From assembly GCA_036768485.1 (NCBI GenBank), contig JAVLUZ010000142.1:14728407-14792406 (forward strand): DNA of 64,000 nt. The letters run 5' to 3'. Both the position numbers and the translations under genes were made by a program. The notes below the pieces were generated by a model. The model saw nothing but the letters and a program-made list of their open reading frames with translations. It was not told the origin of the DNA and made no database searches. Positions within the stretch are counted from its first letter, which is position 1; each line of letters begins with the position of its first letter. Below, piece after piece: positions 1 to 11,660 of this stretch. Origin of the DNA: Mermis nigrescens (lineage: Eukaryota > Nematoda > Enoplea > Mermithida > Mermithidae).

Positions 1-962
1 CGCTGAATGGTGGAAATTATGTGTTTTTGTCTAAACAAAAATGAGTAATATTGCAGTGAGTTCATTCTTGGGGATTTGCACCCCTCCCCACCCAGAAGTT
101 GGAAACCCCCCCCCCCGGGCAGATTCTGGGACATGACTGTGGGAGGCAGGAAAGGGGGCAATTCCCCCAAATTTTGGAAGCACAGGCATTTTCCACAAGG
201 TTCGCCAAAAGAAAAAATTGAAAATTCTTGAAGCGCAGATCGTTAGAATAGCTTTAGCACACCTTTGAGCTAATTAAATTTAAAATTTTCGGGCGCTTTT
301 CGCCAAATCTATTGATTTTGTATAATTTTTTCTTCCAAGGAGCCCATGTTTTCTGCAGAAGATCAGATATATGTTTAAAAGTTTTTGTGATCATTTTAGA
401 TAATAATTTGACTGAAAATAAAATTTCGTACCTCTAGCAGTGTGTAGTGCTTGATGAGAAATGCTCAAAAACCACTAGTTCTGTCTATCTATGCCTGTTG
501 AGATATATGACCTTAGAGTTTCAGTCCCCTAAACTCAGGAGGTCAGTATACGTGCCTACGCATATTACTGTAGACCCCCAGAATTGTGTTTATCAAAATA
601 TTTGGCAATCTCAGCCATCTACACCCCCTCCAGAATTTTAGTGTGTTGCCCAGGTATGGCGGAAGAACGAATAATACCGACCGGCTGCAGGACCTTTAGT
701 CTTGTACAAAAGCATAGAAATGTGATGAGTACTCTTGCTTACAATTTATGGATCAACAGAGTGTTTGGCATTATTTGTCAATTAATTAAGTTAAATCATT
801 CTTTGAATTTAGTTTTCCGAGCCTCTTTTTCCGTTTTCTGTTCTGTGGAAAAAATATCGTACAGGACATTTTTTCGTAAAAGGCGTTAAACGAATATTTA
901 ATTATGAGTTCATAGACATTTTGCAGTTTACCCCAAAACTTTGTACGTTGAAATGGGTGGTA
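1..962. other. No gene seen; repeat fragments
   Basis: Only short unsupported frames are present. C-rich runs at about 60-180 and 570-655 resemble the C-rich ends of the R1 repeat family described at 10,373-10,601, so this is probably decayed repeat. Confidence 0.4.
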
Positions 963-1224
963 TAAGCACACGTGGGCGTGGGATGGGTTTCGGGGTATGC
1001 AACCCCCAGAAGTTGGAATACCCCCCCAGAATTCAATTTTTAAAATTTTTTTGCTTTTGTAGCGATTTTTTGATGCCATTGGATAGTGCTCCATGACAAA
1101 CCTCGAAAAATGGTGTTTTTTTACCATACGACCACTTTTAAGATCATTTTTTGACCTTCGAAAATTTTTTCAATCCCCAGAAATTCCCTCCCCCAGAATT
1201 TCGGTGCTGCCCACCTATGGATAT
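963..1224 (+). repeat. R1 dispersed repeat copy
   Basis: About 260 bp that recurs near 10.4, 21.0, 23.8, 46.9, 49.4 and 61.2 kb. It begins with a CACGTGGGCGTGGG-like end and a C-rich 'ccccagaattc' block. It continues through 'gatgccattggatagtgct' and ends 'gctgcccacctatgg'. TA lies at both edges, as expected for a mariner-type MITE. It has no coding capacity. Confidence 0.65.
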
Positions 1225-1790
1225 AAGTCATGAGTGGGCCGGCTCTTTTAATTCGATTTTTATCTTTATTTTGTAATGAGTGAAATTCCTTAATTGCCTT
1301 CCTGATTGACATCATTTTCACCATTAACCGAAAATTTTCGTAACGCTAAAGCAGCATTTCAAAAATGCTTTCCCGCCCGCCCTTGTAATTCTGTCTGAAT
1401 AAACTTCAGCAAATTGAGCAGCTATGTATGTATTTCATTCGATTACATTCTTGATATAGGTACTATAAATCAGCGACTGAAGCTAAACCGATAAAACAAA
1501 ATTTGCTACAAATGGGCTATTTCGTTTAATCTAAAATATATTATTACTTTTTTCTCAATGATAATGTAGCGAGTAAAAAGCTGTAGCGTTCAATGACAAG
1601 CAGACCGAGAAAAACTTATTGCAATATAAAAATGGCAAATTATCGCGAAGAAAGCTATTAAAAACGAAGAAGAGGAATAAGAGAATAGATAAAAATGAAG
1701 TGGAATCGCTTAATAGAAGCATTAAGAGAGAATATCATCGTGAAGTATGTAAAAATAATTTTAAATTTATCGTATGCACTGTTTTAGAAC
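1225..1790. other. No feature recognised
   Basis: AT-rich sequence without a convincing frame or a repeat I could match elsewhere in the window. Confidence 0.35.
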
Positions 1791-1950
1791 CCTGGGAATC
1801 CCTGAATTCCCTGAATTCCCTGGAATCCCTGGAATCCCTGAATTCCCTAGAATCCCTGAATTCCCTGGATTCCCTATATTCCCTGGAATCCCAGAATTCC
1901 CCGGATTCCTCAGAATCCCTGAATTCCCTAGATTCCCTGAATTCCCTAGA
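1791..1950 (+). repeat. 9-bp minisatellite (CCCTGAATT/CCCTGGAAT)
   Basis: About 160 bp of near-perfect tandem copies of a 9-bp unit. Because the unit is a multiple of three, it stays open in several frames and gives spurious repetitive peptides. It abuts exactly the left arm of the protease inverted duplication at 1,951. Confidence 0.9.
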
Positions 1951-1960
1951 TCCGTTCCGT

Positions 1961-2104
1961 ACCCATGTCAACATTCATTTCGTAGAAGAATTGTGTGTGT
2001 GTCTCATGGTGATTATGACTATATTTACGAACTGCATGGATCAGTCGGTCTGGGGAACAAGGGTCAGCCAGGAAGCTTTTTGTGCCCAAATGGTTATAAA
2101 ATTG
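1961..2104 (+). CDS. Possible exon upstream of protease domain
   Basis: An open segment with several cysteines, including CQHSFRRRIVCVSHGDYDY and, near the end, GSFLCPNGYKIG. It ends at a GT donor at 2,105 in phase 1. It joins in phase to the exon starting at 2,188 across an 83-bp intron, which supports a real exon pair. The domain is not recognised; a small disulphide module such as CCP is possible. The inverted copy is at about 4,306-4,450 on the minus strand. Confidence 0.5.
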
Positions 2105-2187
2105 GTATAATAGTCAACAAAAGAGTCTTTGTCAATTTAAAAAATCGAAAATTTTAACTAAACAAATTAAGATATCTTCATATCTAG

Positions 2188-2456
2188 CTATTGAGTTCGA
2201 AAGAGCGATACGCAGTGTAACGTACCGCAGCTGTGGCTTAGGATTGTCTCCAGTTGCTGTTACTCAAAACCAACCGAAGCTGAAACGAATTATCGGCGAT
2301 CAAGCAGCAACCGCTACGCCATACTCCATTCCCTGGTTTGGCATAATGTACATTGATGGCCGCCGTCATTATGGCGTATCCCTGATCGCAATGAGCGATC
2401 TTGATACATCGACATGGTTTGGAATAACTGCTGCCCATTGTTTATACGAATTTTGA
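2188..2456 (+). pseudogene. S1 serine protease exon (activation site and His57), plus copy
   Basis: After a cysteine typical of the propeptide link (YRSCGL), the frame gives the zymogen activation site RIIGD, then ATPYSIPWFG and the catalytic-histidine motif GITAAHC. This is the N-terminal part of a trypsin-fold domain. The usual CGGSLI is GVSLIA, so Cys42 of the His-loop disulphide is lost. The frame stops three codons after the motif with no good donor before the stop, and no Asp or Ser exon follows on this strand. It is probably a stranded duplicate. The acceptor at 2,186-2,187 keeps phase with the 1,961-2,104 exon. Confidence 0.75.
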
Positions 2457-2559
2457 ATTCTTTGGGCTATCGTACGCTTTTATTTTACATCATTAAATCA
2501 CGTCGTATCGTTTTCAACAATCGCGCTTATTTTTTCAACGATTTCTGGTCCCTGCGTTA

Positions 2560-3845
2560 ACCCGGTCGTTATTTACGGAATCTAAAATTACTAAAAAATG
2601 CATATTAATGACGCATGAAAAGCAGGAATTTTTGACATAGCGAAAATAGTTTTTTCATCTTTGAATTTTATACATATTTTAATTTCCAGGAAGAAAAATT
2701 TTTATACGGACAACCTTAAATGAGCGTTTCTGCTGTCGAATAATTGAATTCCCAAAGGTTAATTTCGAGAAGTCGTAAATACTTCCGAAAAAAGCTGTTC
2801 TTGTCATGTACACGTTCCTGATGAAGTCTGGTTTTTAGGCTCCCTTGAATAGCTACTTACCCCTACCCCACCCGTAAAATAGAGGCGACTGCGACCCCGA
2901 GGATTGCCGAGTCCCGAAAAAATCGCAGAATTCGTGCAGTTTTAAGCGAGTCGAAAGGATCAAATTTTTTAGCGCTTCTGCGTCGTTTACTAATTTTTTT
3001 TTACTAAATTTTGACTGATTTACTCGAATTTTTTAATGATATGATCTTCAAAAAAATTTGTATTGTCTAAAACATAAAAAATAGGGTTTTTGACGTAAAC
3101 CCATCGTTTTTAGCCTAGAAAGCATTTTAAAAAAATCGTATAGTTGTTACTAAAGACACGAAAGGAAGGAGAATGATACACGGAATTTGTGTATAAATAT
3201 TCGAAGTAATTTCCATATGGCTACAGTAACGTTACTTTGCAACTTTGCATATACATTGCTCATAGTCATAACTTTTGCATAATATATCATGTATATATGA
3301 CATGAGTAATGGATTAGCAATGTTCTTTTGCTATAGATCATACAGACATCGCTGTAGGAATTTAAGAGCCATTTTGAAAAAAAACCTAAATATTAGTTAA
3401 AAAAACTATCTTTAGGAAGAAAATTAGTGATTTTTAGCTATACTTTTATTTTCTCACCTATAAAATCTCAGAACCATTCTGAGTCGCAAGAATATGGGAG
3501 GTCAGCCAGCCAGCAAGTTTTTTGAAAGTAAATGTCCTCAAACTCCTAAAATACAAAATGTACAAAATGCCTTAATTTACTGTTTGTAATCAGTTGTTTC
3601 ATACTTATAGCAAATATTTGATTATAACCGTTTGAGACATTTATTTTGTCATATTTTTCCCAGAAATTTCCTATATTTTCATTCTGGGGTCTATACCATA
3701 GGTGCACCCGTCTGGAGGTCAACGGGTCTAAGGGATGTACTACGGACTCTGCAGTCTGCACGTGCACGCTCATAGAACGCTTACTTTTCGGTTTTGTGTG
3801 AGCACTGGTCTAGTGCGAAGCCTTTCTGAACAAAAATCACCAGGG
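2560..3845. other. Spacer between inverted protease arms
   Basis: No gene recognised. About 2,985-3,130 resembles the R2 repeat family ('attgtctaaaac', 'gacgtaaacccatcg'). The remainder is AT-rich unique-looking sequence. Confidence 0.45.
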
Positions 3846-3947
3846 CTTGACGCAGGGACCAGAAATCGCTGAAAATATAAGCACGATTGTTGAAAACGAT
3901 ACGACGTGAATAAATGATGTAAAATAAAAGCGTACGATATCCCAACG

Positions 3948-4221
3948 AATTCAAAATTCGTATAAGCAATGGGCAGCAGTAATTCCAAACCATGTCGATG
4001 TATACAAAATCGCTCATTGCGATCAGGGATACGCCATAATGACGGCGGCCATCAATGTACATTATGCCAAACCAGGGAATGGAGTATGGCGTAGCGGTTG
4101 CTGCTTTATCGCCGATAATTCGTTTCAGCTTCGGTTGGTTCTGAGTAGCAGCAACTGGAGACAATCCTAAGCCACAGCCGCGGTACGTTACACTGCGTAT
4201 TGCTCTTTCGAACTCAATAGC
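3948..4221 (-). pseudogene. S1 protease His57 exon, minus copy (frameshifted)
   Basis: Same exon as 2,188-2,456 on the opposite strand, with RIIGD, ATPYSIPWFG and GVSLIAMSD. Extra bases after MSD, relative to the plus copy, shift the frame, so the TAAHC motif is read out of frame. This arm lies downstream of the PAN-like exon at 6,323-6,571 on the same strand, so it may be the ancestral position of a now broken gene. Catalytic Asp and Ser exons for it are not visible to the left. Confidence 0.7.
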
Positions 4222-4305
4222 TAGATATGAAAATATCTTAATTTGTTTAGTTGAAATTTTCGATTTTTTAAATTGACAAAGACTCTTTTGTTGACTATTA
4301 TACCA

Positions 4306-4450
4306 ATTTTATAACCATTTGGGCACAAAAAGCTTCCTGGCTGACCCTTGTTCCCCAGACCGACTGATCCATGCAATTCGTAAATATAGTCATAATCACC
4401 ATGAGACACACACACACAATTCTTCTACGAAATGAATGTTGACATGGGTA
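4306..4450 (-). pseudogene. Upstream protease exon, minus copy
   Basis: Inverted copy of the 1,961-2,104 exon (SHGDYDYIYELHGSVGLG ... CPNGYKIG). A longer TG repeat than in the plus copy shifts the frame at the VCV-SHGD position, so the cysteine-rich start and the remainder are in different frames here. Confidence 0.5.
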
Positions 4451-4683
4451 CGGAACGGATTTTTCCGTCAATATGCTACAAGCGCAGGAGTACACGGAGC
4501 AAAACATCAAATTTACTAATCTCCAGCCGCACTTCTATCTAGATTTCACGAATTCACTAGCGCTTTGCATAAATTTTCGCCCAATTAAATAAACTTTAGG
4601 CAGCGAAAATCTTTTATAAGCCCTTTTCGCACAAAATTATCAAAAAATTTTGAAATCTTCTCGGAAAATTTATACACCGGAAA

Positions 4684-5299
4684 CAGTGGCTGATTTAGAA
4701 TTTTTCAAAGGGGGTGGTACCATAGATTTTTCAAAAACCGCCAAAAATAGGTCCGAAAATTGGCCCATCACGTGCTAGCGTTTTACGGCGTTTCGCGTTG
4801 TCTACTTTCATTTAAAATTCTTTTAACGCAAGATTTTTTAGAAAAATATTGAAAGTTTCGACATTTTTGTGCAAAAAATTGTTAAATTTCTTTGAATTTT
4901 GCGAAAATTTGGCGCGAAGCGCCGGACAATCCGTGAAATTAAGGCAGAAGCACATTTGGAAGCTTGATTAACTGCACGATTTCCTGTTTTGTTCCATTTG
5001 ACGCTGAACGTAGAAAAGTTATGCTCGAAAACAGAAGAAAAAAACTGAAATAGCTATTTCTGCTGTTACAATTGTTTTTAAAACTATTCCAAGAACAAAA
5101 ACTGCTTTCCAGATCGTCCAGAAAATAAATAAATGTCATTAATTTGTATCATTCAGCACGGAGCGCCGGAAAAATTCGAGAAATTATAGTAGCTGACGCC
5201 AATAAATCATTGTAAATTACGAAACCATTCTTTATCTAACCACCATTTAAGGAGATGGTCGCCCCCTTCGCCCCCTGCCCTCCTATAAATCCGCTTTTG
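4684..5299. mobile_element. Non-autonomous hAT-type element with 8-bp target duplication
   Basis: It begins CAGTGGCTGATTTAG and ends in a decayed complement of that end (ATAAATCCGCTTTTG). It is flanked by ACCGGAAA (4,676-4,683) and ACCAGAAA (5,300-5,307), an 8-bp target duplication with one mismatch. The interior holds the frequent 'ggcgcgaagcgcc' palindrome and no transposase. The same end type occurs in the element at 12,661. Confidence 0.75.
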
Positions 5300-5307
5300 A
5301 CCAGAAA

Positions 5308-6009
5308 CAATTTTGAATTAAGTTTCCTCGTCAGAAAGTGCTACATACCCTGCACGTTACAAATTAATTTTTGATACATATTTTTGATTGCTATGGAAAT
5401 GTTGGGATTAGCTTGCAGAGATCCTGATACCACCACTGGTAACAGAAAACGATTTGGCTTTAGGTGAGACAAAACCTATTTGCTCATTGCTTAAAGCAAC
5501 TGCTTTTAAATCCATCTGAAATAATTAAATTCCCTTCACTTCCCTATTTATTTTGTTGCAGTTTTTCCTTCTTCGAATCAACTGACCGCTTCAAATAAAA
5601 AATAGAGCTGTGATAATTCCAAAAGCATCAAGATTACGAAATCAAGAAAACATCAGAAGAATAAAAAAAAATTAAATTGGGAACTCCCCATCCCTCACCC
5701 GAGATTAGACTTGCCCCCAGAATCTAATTTTTCTTACTTTTTTCGCGATTTGTCCCATTTAGTCCCCCGAAATTTGGTTGCTGCCCATTAATTGCGATGG
5801 ACAGTTCGACTTCTAAGACAATCAGATGCAGAATATCGGGGAGGGAGTCTAAAAGATAAAGCATCGTCGAAGAAACGAGTAAGAATTAAACTAAGAATGC
5901 CAGGAGTAAGAAACTCAACGGATTTTAAATAATAGGAAAATCAACACTTACAAGCAATAAGTCATATATCATAAGAAAAGTAGGTACCTACTGCTAAAAT
6001 TTACGATGC
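5308..6009. other. No gene recognised
   Basis: Unique-looking AT-rich sequence. A short C-rich repeat fragment around 5,690-5,790 ('cccccagaatctaattttt') resembles the R1 and R2 families. Confidence 0.35.
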
Positions 6010-6300
6010 TTGCATAATTTTTTTAGATGGGCTTTTCACCCACATTTTGAGTATTACCCGCACGTCAGAGACGTGTTTCTCGCTGAGATATCGCAAGGGG
6101 TCGCGACTCCCAAGGGCTTAACCTTCGCCACACAAGTGCAGCTTCCCATTTATCGACCCCGGAGGGATGAAAGGCTGGGTTGGCCTGCCGAAAAGAACTG
6201 CATTAACGTGGATTCGAACCTAGGACCTTGCGATCCGTCGGTTAAAGTTTTTACAATTCGGCGTCTCTCGACACGCATAATAGCACTGTATAATCCGTAA
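6010..6300 (-). mobile_element. tRNA-derived SINE
   Basis: On the minus strand a tRNA-like head (about 6,210-6,290) contains the T-arm/B-box sequence GGTTCGAATCC. It is followed by the central block CCTTTCATCCCTCCGGGG and TCGATAAA. That block resembles, from memory, the conserved central domain of cephalopod SINEs (TTTCATCC-TTCGGGGTCGATAAA). No intact tRNA cloverleaf can be drawn, so a functional tRNA is unlikely. It lies just downstream of the PAN-like exon. Confidence 0.6.
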
Positions 6301-6322
6301 GTCCGAGCGTTCTAAATCGAAC

Positions 6323-6571
6323 TAGCTTGCCTTCATTAGCTAATACTGTGTCATGCAGGAAACATAGATTAAGGTCGGACAGATGAGTGACTGAATGACA
6401 AGATTGATATTTGTAGCATATCAACCAACAGTGGATTGAACACCGTATGCCTTCCAACCGAGCTATAATGACAAAAGGATTAAAGCCAATGCTGGTGCGA
6501 ATTTTGCAGCCGTAATTCGAAATTGCCAAATTTTCAGCGCGATTGAATAATTCTCCCAATGACGACGCAAT
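6323..6571 (-). CDS. PAN/apple-like exon of a protease-family gene (gene B)
   Basis: An 83-codon exon, phase 0 at both edges, with acceptor TCGTAG before 6,571 and a weak GTTCGA donor after 6,323. Cysteines follow a PAN/apple-like spacing, C-x3-C-x5-C-x10-C (CWLICYKYQSC ... LNLCFLHD), after a conserved GFNP. It is a clear paralogue of the exon at 24,230-24,484, which has the same splice positions. PAN modules commonly mediate protein or glycan binding upstream of S1 protease domains; here that role is inferred. Its downstream protease exons (about 4 kb) look broken. Confidence 0.6.
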
Positions 6572-8402
6572 CTACGAGTATAAAGAGAACAAATTGCAAA
6601 ATACGACTTTTAAAATAGGTACTGAGATATTGGCAAGCTCGATAATAAAACGTAAGTTTCGAAAAATGCCTCAAAGAGCTATTTAACTGAAACAAGATTA
6701 TCAGGCGCTTTGCGGCAAAATTACTGTTTAGACCATTTTCTGGAAGTCAAACGATTTTATAACGACTTTTTTACAGCATGTGCGTCATCCACCTAATCTA
6801 ATAATGTTAATTAGAAAAAATTTATTTTTAGCAAATTTTAAACCCCGATACAGATTTTCGTACCAAACACTATCTTTTATTAAGTGTAGTGTTCCGATTT
6901 TAAAATCGCTATTTGGAGACTATTGTATATTACGCCAGGCAGAAAATAATTCGTATAACATCTTCGCAGGATAGTCTGTTCACTAAAGAAAATCTGATGT
7001 CATAATTCGACTTTTCGTTATCATCCATATTGAATTTGAAGGGAATGTACAAGATATTTAGTGGCGATCACATAGGCAACAGCAAGATTCTAGAGGTCCG
7101 ATGAGGCCAAATTGCCAAAAATCACATCGAATATTCAATTCTCTGGGGTTATCGAATTTTGGGGATCTTCCAGATTATGGGGCCCAGACCCCCACACACT
7201 AATGTATGGTTGTGCATGTACAAAACAAATGCATGATCATACGAGTAAATAATCAAAATACATATCGTAATGAAGTTTTGATCAAAATCTTAATTATTTC
7301 AAATTTACCGATGTATAGACGGAAGAAACGATAAAGAGCAGAGTGATTAAGCGTCGATTCCTCATTATATCTGTTTTAGCCTCAATACAAGTCAACCCTT
7401 CGATTCTGAATGGCGTATCATCTCTTGAAATTGATTTAGCGTATTGAACATTCACAATTTAAACTATAAAATCTCGAATCAATGCGACAGGTAAGGAAGT
7501 AAGGCAAATGTAAATGCTGCACATCCTGCTTTACTTTCGTGCTTTAATTTCTGGACTGCAGGTACAGGCAGCATACAATTTTTTATACCATATTTCGTCA
7601 TTCCATAGTTTTAAGTCAATACCAAGCGCTTTTGAAGAAAAATTTTAATTTTCATTCATTTTCGGCCTTCATTTCGCCTAATTTTCTCCGAAAATTTCCC
7701 ATTTTCATTTAAGACTCCCCAGACTCCTCTCCCATGCATTTCTGGTCATGAAACTGATTTGCAAACTGTTTTCGAACGCATCTCGTTCTTCAGAATAGTG
7801 TCGCGCTTCTGACTACTGTCGCGTTAGTGTATAGCGTGGCGCTTATGAATCCCAATCCTTATGTATATCGGTAATCGCGTATTTTTGTACCCATTTATTT
7901 ATTTTTATTTTAAAAAAATATTCTTAATATACTGAAGTTCCGATCAACGATAGATCGACATGAATACACAAGGACAATTATATTGGTCTGGAAACTTTTA
8001 AAGACCAAAAGGTCTGAAAATTATATTACATGAGCAAACGACATTGAGCAGAGAAAAAGTAAAGTGAATTTCTGGGGTCATTTATTCCATTTTCATTTTT
8101 TCATAGCATTATTTTATTTCTACTTAGTTTTCCGCAAATCATAAATTTCTTCGAGTACGTACCTATCGTTAAATTCGCTTCATCTTTATCGCTTTTCTAG
8201 CGGACTCGCTTAGTTCATAAAAATTTTTGTTTATAAACAATACGACTTTTTGAACATGGTAAATTATATCTCTTTATGCGAAAAAAGAAAAATATAAGGA
8301 AAATCAAATATGACTTCTTAAAGCTACTTTTAACATCCAAGACAACCTGAAGCAAGAAAAAAGATAAATAGTAAAGGATGAGAAGATGGAGAAAAAAGTT
8401 AG
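6572..8402. other. Intron or intergenic DNA, no gene seen
   Basis: No supported frame. 7,095-7,215 and 7,600-7,740 resemble pieces of the dispersed families R1 and R3. The rest looks unique and AT-rich. Confidence 0.4.
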
Positions 8403-8575
8403 AAAATACACAAGCGTACATGGGCAGCAACAAAATTCTTGGGGGTCAGGATGGGTAAAATTACCAAAAATGATAAAGCATACGTGGGCAGCAACAAAAA
8501 TCTTGGGGTCAGGATGGGTAAAATTACCAAAAATGATACTAAAAATACAATTCTGGGGGTTTACAGTAACCCCCA
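8403..8575 (+). repeat. Two direct 66-bp copies plus R1-like tail
   Basis: The unit starting 'gggcagcaacaaaa' and running through 'gtcaggatgggtaaaattac' occurs twice in tandem. It is followed by a C-rich R1/R2-like end. No gene. Confidence 0.7.
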
Positions 8576-9642
8576 TGTGTGTATACAAGCTACAATAATA
8601 TAAAATATTTGCGAAAAACCGCGGTCTTCTTTCAAAGGGTGACTGTATTATTTTCAATTCACAGTCAGCTTAGTGTAGATACTTTTTTAATGTCGAATTT
8701 TCTGCATTTTTGGTTCAAAAACACAAAGTGTCGAATAAATTTTATAGTTCAGGCAATTAGGGCTGGCACTACTGAGATTTATTCATTTTTCACCTTTTCT
8801 TTTTTTGTCTTTTTTCATTTTTCACCTTTTCTGTCGAGTCACAGTAAATCACCAAGTAAGGCAAACTGCAGCTTTTAAATTAACTGAAAATCTCTACATA
8901 TACTCTCACAATTTTTTGCCATCAAGACTATCTACTTCTCATACTACATATGTCGTTTTCTTTGATTCATTGATATGCCATTTTGCGAGAATATACTTGA
9001 ATCACACATTTTGCTTACACTTTTTCAATGGAATGAAATTCCAAAACATCTGAAATCGATAAATGACAAATAATCGATTTTCATAGTCATTTCAAGCATC
9101 GTTGTCTACAAAAAACTGGTTTTGATAGGCATAGTTCAAACAGATAAAATGACAGCTTATTTTGTACAGTCATGAAAGAAACATCAGAAAAAATTATTTA
9201 CTTTAACTTAAATCTGCCTAAAAGTTTAAAGTTAAGTTTGGTATAACTTCAGAAGTTTGTATTACTGTCCTACGACTAAGTAAAAATTTTTGATTTACAC
9301 AAAGGAAAAAATCTTTAAATTGAGTTATATAGCTTCTGTTCCTTATCAGATCTTTTTATTTTTGACAAAATAACAACCATTACAGCAGGATTATCGAACG
9401 CAATGAAATCGGGCAGTTTGAAGGCGCCTGATCTGGACAAAGACCCCAATATTTTGCTCATCGCCCTAGAAGACCCTATGATGCCAAGACCTGCAACTGT
9501 ATATGTATTACACATGTACAACAATGTACTATCAGCCTGTATTCTTCTTATATACATATGTACCAACTACATTTAAATTCAGTAATAATCTGGATGATCT
9601 TTCCAAGCAAACATACATACAAAAAGATAGAAAATAAGAAAT
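8576..9642. other. No gene recognised
   Basis: AT-rich sequence at the 3' side of the protease gene (which reads leftwards and stops at 9,643). It may include its 3' UTR; no polyadenylation signal was judged convincing. Confidence 0.35.
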
Positions 9643-9863
9643 TTATGATCCCAAAATACAACCTAATAAATTTCTTTTATAACAAGTCTTTGCGGACGAT
9701 TTTTCGAACATTTGTATAGTATTATTTATCCATTCTATTTGAACTGGCACGAATTCGTAACGATTTCTGCGAATTCCATGTAAGAGACGAAAGGCAGTTG
9801 CGACAGCAATGAATGAGAATTTGCCATCGCTTTCGGGGCAAAACACGGCACTCCCAGAATCCC
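9643..9863 (-). CDS. S1 serine protease gene A, last exon (Ser195)
   Basis: After an acceptor (TTTTTAG, 9,864-9,870) the frame gives GDSGSAVFCPESDGKF with the catalytic serine. It then runs to QIEWINNTI, which matches the C-terminal helix region of trypsin-fold proteases, and stops at 9,643-9,645. It joins in phase to the exon at 12,205 to make FVGDSGS. GDSGSA replaces the common GDSGGP. By alignment the residue at the primary-specificity position 189 is leucine and Cys191 is absent, so trypsin-like specificity is not expected. With the His and Asp exons upstream the full triad is present. Confidence 0.85.
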
Positions 9864-10372
9864 CTAAAAACGCAAAAGTATAAACAGACCTTCCGAAATG
9901 CGGAACGCGGGAAAGACAGAAAATGGCAGATGAACTTAAAAAAGCGTCTGCAGATTATACTAATTGCATAATTTAAGATAATATTACGTACCTATATCAT
10001 ACTTCTCGCATATTTTTGGTTTATCATCCGTTTGTAGTTTTGTTTCTGCTTCAGGTCGGAGAATAAGCATATGTGCAGCAGAGATCCTAATGGATCAGGA
10101 ATCAAATCGAGGTTCAGTCCTGAAAGTTCTTCAAAATTGACTCTTTGGACTTATGACGATTATAAGTCACAATAAATGACATTTCCTACATTTCTGACTA
10201 TTATCTAATCTCCCCGACAGAATGTAAAAACATAAAAGCTCTTAAGCCAAATCAGATGGAACCGAACGATGCATGGCCAATCGATCAATCAATCAATCAA
10301 AAAATCGTAATGAAATGCTTAATCGCAGCTTTTCCATTGCGGGGTAGTCAAAACCAGACATGCACATGAATA
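9864..10372. other. Intron of protease gene A
   Basis: No coding signal. Part of the 2.3-kb intron between the Ser195 exon and the exon at 12.3 kb. Confidence 0.4.
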
Positions 10373-10601
10373 GACCACACGTGGGAGTGGGGGTATGCAC
10401 CGCCAAAAGTTGGAATACCCCCCAGAATTCAATTTTTGAAATTTTTTTTGTTTTTTTCAGCGGCTTTTTGATGCCATTGGATAGTGCTTGATGAGTCACC
10501 ATACGACCACTTTTAAGACCATTTTTTCACATTTGAAAATTTTTTTCAGCCCCCTAGAAAATTTTTCACTCCCAGAATTTCGGTGCTGCCCACCTATGGT
10601 C
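10373..10601 (+). mobile_element. R1 MITE-like repeat, type copy with TA target site
   Basis: Flanked by TA on both sides. The ends are GACCACACGTGGG and CCCACCTATGGTC, imperfect inverted repeats of each other. It contains the shared interior 'gatgccattggatagtgct'. It has no ORF; a TA-targeting (mariner-type) transposase acting in trans is the likely source, inferred. Confidence 0.7.
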
Positions 10602-11039
10602 TAGACCGCAGAAAAGCAAAATGAATCCTTTAGTAGAAAATAAGGCAAATTAGGCCAATAGGGAAAAATTATGTTACGGTCGCCAGGTAACAAATAGCTT
10701 AGCTGAAGTAGAGCTATGCAATTGTTTTAATTTCTAATTTTTTTGTTTAATTCAGTATTTATTTCAATCCAATATTGATTTTCATTTCAAATTTTTACCG
10801 GTGGTGAAGTGAGTTGTTTCTTAGCGAGCTCAATAAGCTTGAGAGGAGAAAATTTAAAATATTTAACTTTATTTCGATCGTATACAAAAATATGTCATTC
10901 GAAATAGCCACATGAATGATTTTTCAACATTCAATCAAAGCTCGAGTCTGCTGAAAAATGTTTAATTTGTTTTTCATTATTAAATTCTGACGCATTGCAA
11001 GAAATTGGAAGAAAAAATAATTCTGCGAAGCGCCAAAAA
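10602..11039. other. Intron sequence, nothing recognised
   Basis: AT-rich intronic DNA of protease gene A. Confidence 0.35.
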
Positions 11040-11660
11040 AAAATTTGACGTGTTGTCTCGCTCAAATTTGGGCTTCAGAAGAAACAATTATATGTATCCG
11101 CCGCGAAGTGCCTGAAAATTTGGGGTCTATTAGATCACGAGGGTGCTAAAATTTATTCTGGCGGTCTTTCTAATGTGCTTTGAGAATTTCCAGTTTTTTT
11201 TCTTCGGGTGGAAACACTGCGAAAAAATAGTCGAAAAGTACATCCAAAATTATGGGGCATTGGCTTTCCAATCCCTTTTACGACCATTTCCAGGGATTTT
11301 CACACTAGATTCAAAATTTTCTTGCAACGCCTTGTATTGTCCCCAAATCACCTGATACCACCCAACTTTTTGAAATTTTAGAGAGTAGTGACAAACAGAC
11401 ATGCATTTAGGCGGGAACGTTTTTTAGGTCTACTACACTTCTAGATTAGAAGAGCGGGAAATTTTCTAAAGAAAAAAATTAAGGATTAAAAATGGATGTA
11501 ATTCAAAATTTTTCTTCATAACTGCTTAAAATCGACCATGAAATTATCATTGTTTGTACGCTATTTTTGCATTTGCCACTTTTTTGAAGCCATTTCCAAA
11601 CAAATAACGCTCTGCTGACACCCCAGACCGACCATGTTGTGAATCCATGGCAATAATTAC
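11040..11660 (+). repeat. R3 dispersed repeat copy
   Basis: About 0.6 kb that recurs at 45,570-46,260 and partly at 13,770-14,090 and 7,600-7,740. Shared blocks include 'gcgcgaagtgcctgaaaattt', 'gcggtctttctaa' and the end 'cagaccgaccat'. Non-coding. Confidence 0.55.

Larger units (their letters stand above)
1951..2559 (+). repeat. Inverted duplication, left arm
   Basis: This segment is repeated in inverted orientation at 3,846-4,459 with only scattered differences. The two arms flank a 1.29-kb spacer. Each arm carries the same two protease-gene exons. The left edge coincides with the end of the 9-bp minisatellite. Confidence 0.88.
3846..4459 (-). repeat. Inverted duplication, right arm
   Basis: Reverse-complement copy of 1,951-2,559. 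It lacks the 9-bp minisatellite that borders the left arm, so the duplication edge can be placed near 4,459. Confidence 0.88.

Noticed and set aside
1619..2157. Repetitive SLNSLESLNS / EFPEFPGIP proteins
   Set aside because: Translation of the 9-bp minisatellite fused to the protease-related exon; only the exon part is kept.
6210..6290. Functional tRNA gene
   Set aside because: Only the T-arm/B-box side is tRNA-like; the acceptor and D arms do not pair and a SINE body follows.
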